From: Chitinophagaceae bacterium
GTDB taxonomy: Bacteria; Bacteroidota; Bacteroidia; Chitinophagales; Chitinophagaceae
NCBI GenBank assembly: GCA_020853515.1
Contig: JADYYU010000158.1
Location: forward strand, 1-17,487
DNA: 17,487 bases
Reading direction: 5' to 3'
Each line of letters opens with the position of its first letter. The stretch's first letter is position 1. Under the pieces are notes generated by a model, which saw only the letters and a program-made list of their open reading frames with translations, ran no database searches and was not told the origin of the DNA. This document shows, in pieces, positions 1 through 8,283 of this stretch. The translations under genes and the position numbers were made by a program.

Positions 1-268
1 AAAACAAGTGATTGCTGTTATTGTGCATGTAAAGACCGGACAGCTTTCAGTCATACTGTGGAAAAACAGCCTGTAGAAAAAATGATTTATTGTGAGTTGT
101 GAATGTAGCGCTGAAAATACGGGTAGAAAACGGGGTTCATACACATTTCAAAACCGGAACCTAAGACTGAGGTGTATAAAGGTCAAATTATACCAAAGTA
201 ATCCACACTTCAAAAAGTGGAAAAAGGACTTCAAAACGCAAAAAAGATGGAAATGATGTCAAAAAAAC
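1..268. other. Upstream region with no recognisable gene
   Basis: I see no gene that can be supported here. An open frame enters at base 2 on the + strand and stops at TAG 74-76, leaving a 24-codon tail that could be the end of a gene lying to the left, but it is too short to identify. A small hairpin (CACTT 206-210, loop CAAA, AAGTG 215-219) has no T-run after it, so it is not a convincing terminator. The right edge is the promoter of the next gene. Confidence 0.4.
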
Positions 269-300
269 TTTGTAATACCAATGCAAAACCGCTATTTTTG
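269..300 (+). promoter_or_regulatory. Bacteroidota-type promoter of ppiD
   Basis: TTTG at 269-272, a 20-base spacer, then TATTTTTG at 293-300. This matches the Bacteroidota housekeeping promoter (TTTG, N19-21, TAnnTTTG) exactly. Transcription would begin near 305-307, giving a leader of about 20 bases before the ATG at 326. Because the -7 box lies downstream of the in-frame ATG at 281, it argues that the upstream ATG is not used. Confidence 0.75.
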
Positions 301-325
301 CACTCCTTTAAAAAATGTGAATAAT

Positions 326-2437
326 ATGTCGGTAATTCAAACCATCAGAAATAAGTATATTGGAATAGTAGTGGGTGCTATCGTGGTAGCCCTGATTGGA
401 TTCTTAGTCATGGATGCCATGCAAAGCAATGTACGGAGCGTTTTCAGCGGCGATCAGACCCTGCTGGCAGATATCAACGGAACCCGTATTGAAGCCAAAG
501 AATTTGAAATGCTGAGAAGCAAATATGAAGATAATATGAAATCGCGCGAAAAAGGCAAAACGCTGAGCGACGAAGAAAGAACACAGGCAACAGAACAAGC
601 CTGGAATGATATCATTAATGAAACACTGGTAGGCGGCGAATCCGAAAAACTGGGACTTGACCTTACTGATAAGGAATTACAGGATATGCTTACCGGTCCT
701 TATGCAGATCCTATGATACAACAAAGTTTTGCCGATCCAAACACCGGTATTTTTGATCCCAGCAGAGTTAGCCAATATCTGAATACCCTGGGTCAGGACA
801 AAACCGGTGCTGAAAGAGCCAAATGGAAAGATTTTGAAGATGCCATTATTAAAGCAAAAAAAATATCTAAATACAACGACATGATCACTAAGGGTATTTA
901 TATCCCTTCATTTGTGGTTAAACAACTCGGAAAAGATAATTCAGCGATTTCTTCTATTAGTTATGTGCAAATTCCGTATTCAACAGTGAGCGATAGCACC
1001 GTAAAAATTTCGGATGCAGAAATTACAGATTTCATGAAGAAAAATGAAAAACTGTTTATGACACTCGAAGCTGCAGCAAGAGCCGAATATGTAACTTTCG
1101 ACATTTTGCCTTCAAGCGCAGATACTGCTGAAAGTCTGGGTGTGCTGAACGGTATGAAAGAAGCTTTTGCAGCCACAACAGATAATGAAGAGTTTATTGC
1201 AAAAAATTCAGAGGAATCTATGCGTGATTTTTATTATAATGAAAAAACACTCGAGGCTCCTGCCCCACTCGAAATTATCAATGCTGAAATTGGAAGCGTT
1301 ACCGGTCCGTTTTATTTCAAAGATGGTTACAAAATGATCAAGGTACTTGATAAAAAGCAAATGCCTGACAGCGTAAAAGCTTCACATATTCTGCTGGCTA
1401 TTACCGAACAAAGAAATGAAGAACAGGCCAAAGCGGGTATAGACAGCCTGTTTGATATGGTAAGTAAAGGAGGTGCAGATTTTGCTCAATTGGCGGCGGC
1501 CCGTTCTGATGACAATGGCAGCGGCAAAAAAGGCGGTGACCTGGGTTATATTCCACAAGGTGCTATCAGCACTGAATTTAGTGATGCATGTTTTAACGGT
1601 AAGACAGGCGACCTTAAAATCGCAAAATCTCAATACGGTTATCACCTGATTAAAGTAACAGACCAGAAGGAGTTTAAATCTTCGGTAAAAGTGGCTGTTG
1701 TCAGTAAAGTGTTGCAGGCCGGTACAGCGACTACGCAAGCTGCCTTTGCCAAAGCAAACGATTTTACAGCTCAGGCAAAAGATGCCAAATCATTTAATGA
1801 TGCTGCCAAAAAAATGGGCAAAGACAAACGGATTGCCGATCGTATCACCAAAACGCAATCGCTGGTACAAGGTCTGGGAAATGCAAGAGACTTCACAAGA
1901 TGGATGTATGACGCAAAAATTGGCGCCGTATCTCCTATCTTCAATCTGGACGACAAATGTATAGTTGCTAATCTGGTATCACGTCAGGAAAAAGGTAGTA
2001 TGCCGGACATTGCCAGTGAAAGACCTCAGCTTGAAAATTTACTGAAAAGAGAAAAGAAAGCAAAAATGATCGCAGAGAAATATAAAGGAAAAACCAGTCT
2101 GGATGAAATTGCTGCTGCATCACAATCACAGGTTATGAGCGCCGATACTGTTAGTTATGCGCAAGGCAGTGCTGCCCTGGCATCGGAGCCTAAAGTAATT
2201 GGTGCAGCCTTCGACAAATCGCTGACCGGCAAAGTATCGAATGGCATTGGTGGTGAACAAGGGGTTTATTTTATAACAGTAAAAAATATCGTTGCAGGTA
2301 CCGAACCCGACCCAACCATGCAAATGATCATGCGCCGTCAAGCTGAACAGCAGATCATGCAGCAGGCTTCACAAATGATCTCATTTATTCTGAAAAGAAA
2401 TGCGAAGATAGACGACAGAAGAAGCAATTTCTTTTAA
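326..2437 (+). CDS. ppiD: PpiD/SurA-type periplasmic peptidyl-prolyl cis-trans isomerase
   Basis: This is a membrane-anchored folding factor for proteins emerging into the periplasm, of 703 residues from ATG 326. Residues 1-9 are short and basic, 10-29 form one hydrophobic membrane anchor (inside-out, PpiD-like), and about 36-210 form the SurA_N-type chaperone region. Residues 351-450 form a parvulin domain with recognisable landmarks: KASHILL near 361-367, the KKGGDLGYIPQG segment near 411-422, and YGYHLIKV near 447-454. A second, more diverged periplasmic region follows. Bacteroidota PpiD proteins are commonly about 700 residues, longer than the 623-residue E. coli protein. The in-frame ATG at 281 would add 15 residues but lies upstream of the promoter -7 box, so 326 is preferred. 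The gene appears to be monocistronic, with its own promoter and terminator. PpiD versus SurA naming rests on the N-terminal anchor; the family assignment itself is firm. Confidence 0.9.
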   Translation: MSVIQTIRNKYIGIVVGAIVVALIGFLVMDAMQSNVRSVFSGDQTLLADINGTRIEAKEFEMLRSKYEDNMKSREKGKTLSDEERTQATEQAWNDIINETLVGGESEKLGLDLTDKELQDMLTGPYADPMIQQSFADPNTGIFDPSRVSQYLNTLGQDKTGAERAKWKDFEDAIIKAKKISKYNDMITKGIYIPSFVVKQLGKDNSAISSISYVQIPYSTVSDSTVKISDAEITDFMKKNEKLFMTLEAAARAEYVTFDILPSSADTAESLGVLNGMKEAFAATTDNEEFIAKNSEESMRDFYYNEKTLEAPAPLEIINAEIGSVTGPFYFKDGYKMIKVLDKKQMPDSVKASHILLAITEQRNEEQAKAGIDSLFDMVSKGGADFAQLAAARSDDNGSGKKGGDLGYIPQGAISTEFSDACFNGKTGDLKIAKSQYGYHLIKVTDQKEFKSSVKVAVVSKVLQAGTATTQAAFAKANDFTAQAKDAKSFNDAAKKMGKDKRIADRITKTQSLVQGLGNARDFTRWMYDAKIGAVSPIFNLDDKCIVANLVSRQEKGSMPDIASERPQLENLLKREKKAKMIAEKYKGKTSLDEIAAASQSQVMSADTVSYAQGSAALASEPKVIGAAFDKSLTGKVSNGIGGEQGVYFITVKNIVAGTEPDPTMQMIMRRQAEQQIMQQASQMISFILKRNAKIDDRRSNFF

Positions 2438-2464
2438 TAGACCAGCTTTTAAAATATTCATAAG

Positions 2465-2489
2465 GCCCGCTGAAAAGCGGGCTTTTTTT
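2465..2489 (+). terminator. Rho-independent terminator of ppiD
   Basis: A perfect 6-bp GC stem, GCCCGC (2465-2470) and GCGGGC (2477-2482), with the six-base loop TGAAAA, is followed directly by seven T. It begins 28 bases after the ppiD stop codon. Confidence 0.92.
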
Positions 2490-2700
2490 GTAGTAAAAAG
2501 AGGCTGAGTCAAATAATAATCACCAAACTGAAACGAAAAAACCTACCGATTTTCAATGCGTTTCAAAACCCGTACAAAGGGCTGCACGCTTTTTAAGCTT
2601 CTTTAATTAAGAAGGATTGCAGCTCAATCTGACCAAATATCCTTCATATTTAACCATATCAGACAGTTTTACGGCCAAAATCTAAATTTCGAAAAATTCT
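2490..2700. other. Intergenic stretch between ppiD and the accessory operon
   Basis: No gene is supported. It contains an imperfect palindrome at 2598-2614 (CTTCTT, TAATT, AAGAAG) without a T-run, and at 2500-2513 the string GAGGCTGAGTCAAA. The latter faintly resembles the ends of some insertion sequences but has no partner end or transposase nearby. Together with the promoter region to its right, this fills the 307 bases between the two genes. Confidence 0.4.
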
Positions 2701-2714
2701 TTTGACAAGCATGT

Positions 2715-2722
2715 TAGATTTG
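2715..2722 (+). promoter_or_regulatory. Candidate -7 box of the large-protein/papain-like operon
   Basis: TAGATTTG matches TAnnTTTG and lies 22 bases before the ATG at 2745, so transcription would start near 2728. No TTTG stands at the usual 19-21 bases upstream; the TTTG at 2701-2704 is too close. The box is half of an 8-bp inverted repeat, AAATCTAA at 2678-2685 and TTAGATTT at 2714-2721, which could be an operator. Confidence 0.4.
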
Positions 2723-2744
2723 ATTTTCTAATAAAACACACTTT

Positions 2745-5700
2745 ATGCCCACCCAGGATTTTTCGAGGCCGCTGATCGGTGCAGGCGCCTCTGCACATAA
2801 TGATTTTGCCCATGCAGAGGCAAAGGCCGGGATTGATTTTACCGGCACTGCACAATTTAAACGAGGATTTAAGACCGAGGTGGGCATCACGGCTTTTACC
2901 AGTGCCGGTGCCGGAGTGAGCAAGTTTATCGCAGCCAGTGTTGAGGGAACTGCTTTTGCATCGGCCCGTGCCGGTATACAAGGTCAATTACCGCTCAATT
3001 TGTTTAAAGAGTTTGGATTTGTGGTGCAGGCCGAAGCAGTAGCGGAAGCCGCCGCCGGTGTAAAGGCCAGTCTGGGAATTAATGTCGGCGATTTTGTTCA
3101 ACTGGCACTGAGAGATAAAAACAATCTTGGATTACCGGTAGATATGCTACTGATGCTGTTAGATGAGGTGGAGATCGGAGGCACTTTTTATGTAGATGTT
3201 TCTGTATCGGCAAAGGCACATTGTACGCTTAGTTTAAGCGGTACCTTACTGCCAAAAAACGGCGAGCCGGCCGGCTTCAGATTTACAACCAAAGCGGGCG
3301 CAGGACTCGCAAAGGGAGTGGGCATGTCTTTCAGGGCTGGAATCGGATTTAAAGATTTCAGGCGATTTTACGGAAGGGCAACAGACCGCACAGTAGATGA
3401 AGTGCTAAACCAGATCCTGTTGCAAATGCCCGGCAGTGCAAAAGCCCTGACTCCTTATATCACTGCATTTGGCCCGGTGGCAAAAATTTCGTTGAGACTG
3501 GCATATGATATCGGCGAAAAAATAATTGAAAATAATATCGGCAAAAAAGCGGTCGATGCGCAATCACTTTGCAATGCATGCGTATGCATTATACTGGAAG
3601 AAGTGCAACGCTTTAGTCTGGAAAAAATGGCAACATTCGGTTTACAACAATTTTGTAAGCGGATTACTGAGCTACTCGCAAACGATACAACAAATGCCTG
3701 GCAGGCAGCATCCGTCGAAAGAAATGATCTGGCAAAAATCTTATCAGATTTTCCGTCAGAACCGTTTCAGCCCAATAGTGAAAATATCAGTTTCTGGGAA
3801 AACCTTGTGCTGAAAGCGATCAGTCTGACTGCAAAATTATTTCCCGGAGTAGCGGCAGATGCTACGCTGACAGAACAGGTCACGCTCTTATATTGTGCTG
3901 CAGAACTGTCCATAGAAGCCATCAGAGCAAAAGTAAACACTGCATCGGCGTATGTAGTGCTACCTGCAACTGGTATTACCACTGCCGATACGCAGCCATT
4001 TACCAGTGCACTGGTTCAGCAGCCACCACCATTTATCTTAAATGAACTGAATACGAAATTGGGCCATCCGGCAAATCAGCCGGTGGGGTATGCTGACCTG
4101 CTGCAATATATTGCAGATGATGTGATTATCGATCAGGTATTGGATAAAATTCCTGAACTGAAAGCCTTCATACAAGTATTTAAGGAAGACTTTGGCGACA
4201 CAGAAACCGAAATCATGAAACTGCTGCTAAGCAGCGCCGGATCATTTATTCAAAACCAGCGGGGGAAGATCGTACCAAAAGACAGTTTGCGGATTTTAGT
4301 AAAAAGTATTGACCGCTTTTTGACCCAAAAATTCAGCAGGGAAATACTGACAGAAATCAATCAGCATGTAAGCGATCCTACAAGCAGAATGTATCTGGAA
4401 GAAGTCTTAATGCCCTGCATTATTTACATAAAGGACGTCGCTTTAAATACGGCCCTCGATTGGGAAAATTCGCCCTATACCAATGATGATTTTACAGAAG
4501 CGCTGGCCGGGGTGATGATGATGTTTTTAGGCAGAAGCGTGGTGTTAATGAGTGACACCTTACTGACGGCCACCCAAAATGAGGTAAAGCAAATCTGTGA
4601 CAACATAGCTCTTCAAATAGAAAACAATGATAAGCAAGTGAAGGCTTTGAGGCCCTTGTTTACAAACGATCAGGTAAAACAACTTTTTATTGACACCTTG
4701 CGCGTGGGCGGTGAAGTACTGGGTCCCCTTCCGGACGAAAGCCGCAAACGCTTGCGAATGTTGCTTTATCAGATCTTTGATATTATTAAGCCCGGACAGG
4801 AACAAACTTTGCTGAACGATCTAAAAAATCAGTTTTACATACCCAATGTAAATGAAATACAAGCTTTATGTAAAGAACTCACCGACATTGCAAAGGAGCG
4901 CTTTATTTTATTTGCCGAAAAAGTATTGGTTAATATCGGAAAATTTATAATGGACAGTCTGAAAGAATTCTTCCTGCATTTGTTAAGTCTGGTTGTAAAC
5001 TGGGAAAAAAATCTTGCCGATTCGCTTCTACTGGTGGCAGGAGAATTACGAACACTCGACCAGCAGATCGTTGCCGCCAATGCCGCTATGATCGTCAGAT
5101 ACCGTCAACTTGAAAGAGCTTATGACGCCCTGATCCGTAAGATCAACAGTACCCGTATAAAAAATGCGATTAAAACAACGGTCACAGACCGGTTTATGAC
5201 AAGCGCGGAACTGCTACTGAAAGATCATTTAGTGTACAAGCTATTGCCGGTTGGCGTAAAGGTTATTGCAGAAAATTCGCTGCGTGCCACCGTAGGTGCA
5301 TTGCTGAGCAGTCCCTTGCTGCAGCCTGTGTATGACATTATAGATGCGGTGGCGAATGAATTTGATGATTTATTGCCTGATGCCAAAAGACTGAATGCAA
5401 ATGATAATCTGTCCGAGCAATTTTTAGATCTGCTGCTCGACAAGATAGAAGCAAAGATTCGGCGCCATTTTGGAAGTACAAAACCGGGCATTACAGTAGG
5501 TCTTAATTTTTCCTATCACGTACCTGCACGGGTCATTACACCAGCCATCGGTATTTTTCCGGCGATCAGTACACCCGCAAAGGATGTTGCCGTGAATATT
5601 GAACTGGGAAAAGTAGAGATCAATCTGAGTCCCTATATCAATCTGCTGCGGGACGCCATTCAGGCATCCGATTATTACCATGATAAGCTCAATGATTTTG

Positions 5701-6287
5701 TCGTCAAATTAGGAAATATAGCGGCTACAGAACTTGAAAAGCAGGCAGATGAATTGCGCAAATCGCACCTGCAAAACAGACATCAAAAAATGAATCAGAT
5801 CTTATCTGAGATCAGCAGCAAAACACCTGACATTCAGATCTTATCGCCCTTGCACATGTCTGTGTATAAGAATGACCTGCTTGCAGAATTCAGGCTGACA
5901 GAAGTAGCAGCTTCGTACTTAGGTATACAGACAGACGAAATACAAAGGGTGTACATCATTCTGAACGGTAAAAGTTTACCATTGGAAGTATTGCCACCTG
6001 CTTCCAGGGTAAGTACAATATTGAATGGAGTACCTATTTTAAATATAAAGTATCCTATTGTGAAAAGCGACCTGCAAAAGGGGATTAATACTTTTACCGT
6101 ATTTGTAGCTGCAAAAGGTGGAGTTCCATTTCAGCAGCAACGACACTTTATCTATAATCCCGAAGGCAAAATATTAAACGAGATCATTGCGCCCAAAAAC
6201 AGCAGGCAAATACTTCAACAACAGATTGCCGACGCAAAAACCCTTGCCACCCGCAAACAACGTTTAACTTTTAAAGATCTTTTATAA
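2745..6287 (+). CDS. Large protein of unknown function (1180 aa), partner of a papain-like peptidase homologue
   Basis: I do not recognise this protein. Residues 1 to about 210 are rich in Gly and Ala with alternating polar/apolar short strands (for example AGIDFTGTAQF near 28-38 and TTKAGAGLAKGVGM near 191-204), suggesting a beta-rich or membrane-interacting region. About 215-910 is predominantly helical, with a C-x2-C-x-C cluster at 276-281. About 915-970 returns to strand-like sequence, about 970-1030 is helical and charged, and about 1038-1147 looks like an Ig-like beta-sandwich ending RHFIYNP; a basic, Gln-rich tail follows. No signal peptide or clear membrane helix is visible, so the protein is probably cytoplasmic unless exported by a specialised route. 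The start is forced: an in-frame TGA lies at 2721-2723 and no other start codon falls between it and ATG 2745. Its stop shares one base with the next ATG (TAATG), implying translational coupling and a joint function with the papain-like gene. Confidence 0.85.
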   Translation: MPTQDFSRPLIGAGASAHNDFAHAEAKAGIDFTGTAQFKRGFKTEVGITAFTSAGAGVSKFIAASVEGTAFASARAGIQGQLPLNLFKEFGFVVQAEAVAEAAAGVKASLGINVGDFVQLALRDKNNLGLPVDMLLMLLDEVEIGGTFYVDVSVSAKAHCTLSLSGTLLPKNGEPAGFRFTTKAGAGLAKGVGMSFRAGIGFKDFRRFYGRATDRTVDEVLNQILLQMPGSAKALTPYITAFGPVAKISLRLAYDIGEKIIENNIGKKAVDAQSLCNACVCIILEEVQRFSLEKMATFGLQQFCKRITELLANDTTNAWQAASVERNDLAKILSDFPSEPFQPNSENISFWENLVLKAISLTAKLFPGVAADATLTEQVTLLYCAAELSIEAIRAKVNTASAYVVLPATGITTADTQPFTSALVQQPPPFILNELNTKLGHPANQPVGYADLLQYIADDVIIDQVLDKIPELKAFIQVFKEDFGDTETEIMKLLLSSAGSFIQNQRGKIVPKDSLRILVKSIDRFLTQKFSREILTEINQHVSDPTSRMYLEEVLMPCIIYIKDVALNTALDWENSPYTNDDFTEALAGVMMMFLGRSVVLMSDTLLTATQNEVKQICDNIALQIENNDKQVKALRPLFTNDQVKQLFIDTLRVGGEVLGPLPDESRKRLRMLLYQIFDIIKPGQEQTLLNDLKNQFYIPNVNEIQALCKELTDIAKERFILFAEKVLVNIGKFIMDSLKEFFLHLLSLVVNWEKNLADSLLLVAGELRTLDQQIVAANAAMIVRYRQLERAYDALIRKINSTRIKNAIKTTVTDRFMTSAELLLKDHLVYKLLPVGVKVIAENSLRATVGALLSSPLLQPVYDIIDAVANEFDDLLPDAKRLNANDNLSEQFLDLLLDKIEAKIRRHFGSTKPGITVGLNFSYHVPARVITPAIGIFPAISTPAKDVAVNIELGKVEINLSPYINLLRDAIQASDYYHDKLNDFVVKLGNIAATELEKQADELRKSHLQNRHQKMNQILSEISSKTPDIQILSPLHMSVYKNDLLAEFRLTEVAASYLGIQTDEIQRVYIILNGKSLPLEVLPPASRVSTILNGVPILNIKYPIVKSDLQKGINTFTVFVAAKGGVPFQQQRHFIYNPEGKILNEIIAPKNSRQILQQQIADAKTLATRKQRLTFKDLL

Positions 6288-7174
6288 TGAGCACACTAAG
6301 CACAGTGGCTATTCAGTTAGCCGACTTTTTAAGAAATGAAATCTTAATACCCTTTGGAGAAATGTCTTCCGACAGGAAATTAGCCCTTGATATCCTAGAT
6401 AAGTGGGATGTGCATGATCTGAAAACGCCTTTTCAGGTAAATATCGCACAATTAAAAATCAGACTGAAAAAATTGGTTGAGAACCCAACCTTGCTCAATC
6501 AGGGGCCATTCGGAATCTGCGCTACTGAAGTATTTCTATATGTCATACTCAAAGACTATCCTGGTAAGTTTGTTCGTTATGCTATTGATATGATTGAGAG
6601 CGGTTCTGCTCATATCGGTAATTTGTATATTAAAACCAGCACAGCATTCCGAAATGCAAAATTTGAGTTGGCACTCAATGCAGAGATGGTGAGCAAAGGT
6701 ATGGATGTATGTGATATCCTGTTGATCGGAGCAATACGCGATTCGACTAACAAATTATATAGTTATGATCTGACGAAAGATAACTGGCTGATGGAATTTT
6801 TTGATTCAAAATCACATTCGGCAAATAACGAAGACTTAGATATCTGGTTTAATGAAACAAAACTTTATAAACCTCTAACATTTATTGAAAACAAAAATTT
6901 GTCTATAGCAGACAGTATTAACTTGTCATGTAAAAACAATGAGACTATTTTGGTTATGATATATACAGCCGGTAATATGCAGAAGCCTCTGGAATTTACC
7001 AACGATAAAGGAAAGCATATCTGTGCATTGTACATCAACAAGATCATTAAAATTCCGCCGGATAAATGCAGTATATCGCTTGTAAGCTGGGGAAAAACGA
7101 TTGTACAAAATATGACAGAAAAAGGGCTGAAAGAATGTGTGCTCGGTTATTTTGAAGTAAATAGCAAGGGTTGA
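6287..7174 (+). CDS. Papain-like cysteine peptidase homologue (295 aa)
   Basis: Residues 71-78 read NQGPFGIC. The spacing from Q72 to C78 is six residues, exactly that of the papain oxyanion Gln and nucleophile Cys (Q19/C25). H244 in KGKHICALYI is the likely catalytic His, and S267-W268-G269 recalls the papain NSWG signature. The usual catalytic Asn just before SWG is V266 here, so the site may act as a Cys-His dyad or may be impaired. The segment between (about 85-115, ending IGNLYIK) is helix then strand, as expected for a papain fold. There is no signal peptide, pro-region or membrane segment. The ATG overlaps the stop of the 1180-residue gene by one base, so the two are almost certainly co-translated; the large protein could be the substrate, scaffold or delivery partner. 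The fold call is from motif reading only; the biological role is unknown. Confidence 0.7.
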   Translation: MSTLSTVAIQLADFLRNEILIPFGEMSSDRKLALDILDKWDVHDLKTPFQVNIAQLKIRLKKLVENPTLLNQGPFGICATEVFLYVILKDYPGKFVRYAIDMIESGSAHIGNLYIKTSTAFRNAKFELALNAEMVSKGMDVCDILLIGAIRDSTNKLYSYDLTKDNWLMEFFDSKSHSANNEDLDIWFNETKLYKPLTFIENKNLSIADSINLSCKNNETILVMIYTAGNMQKPLEFTNDKGKHICALYINKIIKIPPDKCSISLVSWGKTIVQNMTEKGLKECVLGYFEVNSKG

Positions 7175-7266
7175 TATTGCCACTCGCAAAAACTATCAAT
7201 CCATTAAATAAACTTTTCTTGTATAAATCCGAGCACTATTTATTTCAAACTATAAATTACAAGTAG
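7175..7266. other. Convergent gap between papain-like gene and hipT
   Basis: This is a 92-base AT-rich gap between two gene 3' ends. I see only a distant CTTGTA/TACAAG pair and no strong terminator hairpin with a T-run in either direction. Confidence 0.4.
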
Positions 7267-8283
7267 CTACAGACTTTTTCCAACGAGCGATTTCTTCAAT
7301 CGATTTAGTTTGTCGTAATAGTGCTGCAGGTAAACGGGTTTTAATTCTGCAGAAAGAAAAGATCGGGCCACCAATTTTTCTACTTCGCTTTCATGGCTTA
7401 AAAAATTTTGCATAAATTTTTCTACCCGCTTAGGAACAATGCCTAACAGAATGCCGAAATCATAAAAATCATCATAGGCATGAAACCCATAATGCGAAAA
7501 ACTTGGATGCTTGTAATCATCTTCATACAATCTGTCTTCTAATGCGAAATCGCCATCGTTAATATGCAGACGGGTGCATAATAAATCATAGGCAGGAGCT
7601 AACTGGTATAATCCATCTTGTGCGTAGTCTATCACTGAAAAGTTTTTTAAATGCGCATCGCCATTACTAAATAAGTAATTGAAAAGGGACAGCTTAAAGA
7701 GATCCTCTTTTACGATAATTGAAGAGGCCAAATACTTATCTATTGCCTGAGCCATTTGAAAATAGCTACTTTCATATTTGAAATTTTTATTTCCTTGCTC
7801 AGTCGTTTTTTGTAACAAACTGGCGAAGTCTTCTTTCAAACAGCGACTTCCATCGGGTAATACATCAAATCGTTTGGTAATGTAAGCCGGCTCATCATCC
7901 GCAAAAAAGATCATCGCATTTTGGGCCACATTGAGTTTAAATACCTGGCTGGCCACTTGCATGGTCAGATGTTCATTGGCAGGCACATCATGTACAAAAT
8001 CTAAGTCCGTAGGAATGGGTTTTAAAATATATTCGCCCATTTTATCAGTCAATAAAAGTTCTCTTTTCTGCAGTCGCATTGAAAATTTTTCCTGCACACC
8101 CGAAATTGAAATACGGGTTCTGTTTTCAGTCAATAAAGTTCGCTGTTCTTTTTTGGCATCACTTACTATATATTTTAAATGATGCGGTACTTTTTTGCCA
8201 TTAAATACCTGACGCAGGGCTTTGGGGCTATAGGTGCTATAACCTTCCTGTAAAGTACCCGGACAAACCGATAATGTTTTCAT
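7267..8283 (-). CDS. hipT: HipT-type serine/threonine kinase toxin (HipA C-terminal fold)
   Basis: This is the kinase toxin of a three-gene HipBST module, 338 residues, close to the roughly 335 of the E. coli O127 HipT. HipA-family kinases stop growth by phosphorylating a translation component (GltX for HipA, TrpS for the E. coli O127 HipT); the target here cannot be read from sequence. Visible landmarks are a short N-terminal module (CPGT, YSP, VFNGKKVPHHL) and the Gly-rich loop SISGVQEKFSM, with S59-I60-S61 corresponding to the two autophosphorylation serines of HipT. K88 in ILKP is the probable ATP-binding Lys, D209 in NGDAHLKN the catalytic Asp, and D233 in APAYDLL the metal-binding Asp. 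The N-terminal subdomain-1 of full-length HipA is absent and is instead encoded by the preceding gene. It is last in the operon, and its ATG overlaps the hipS stop by four bases (ATGA). All expected catalytic residues are present, so it looks intact. Confidence 0.9.
   Translation of the reverse strand: MKTLSVCPGTLQEGYSTYSPKALRQVFNGKKVPHHLKYIVSDAKKEQRTLLTENRTRISISGVQEKFSMRLQKRELLLTDKMGEYILKPIPTDLDFVHDVPANEHLTMQVASQVFKLNVAQNAMIFFADDEPAYITKRFDVLPDGSRCLKEDFASLLQKTTEQGNKNFKYESSYFQMAQAIDKYLASSIIVKEDLFKLSLFNYLFSNGDAHLKNFSVIDYAQDGLYQLAPAYDLLCTRLHINDGDFALEDRLYEDDYKHPSFSHYGFHAYDDFYDFGILLGIVPKRVEKFMQNFLSHESEVEKLVARSFLSAELKPVYLQHYYDKLNRLKKSLVGKSL

Noticed and set aside
2..76. Possible 3' end of a gene entering from the left on the + strand
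   Set aside because: Only 24 codons remain and they do not match a family I can recognise; such an open stretch can arise by chance.
2500..2513. GAGGCTGAGTCAAA resembling some insertion-sequence ends
   Set aside because: A single copy, no matching inverted end nearby, no target duplication and no transposase.
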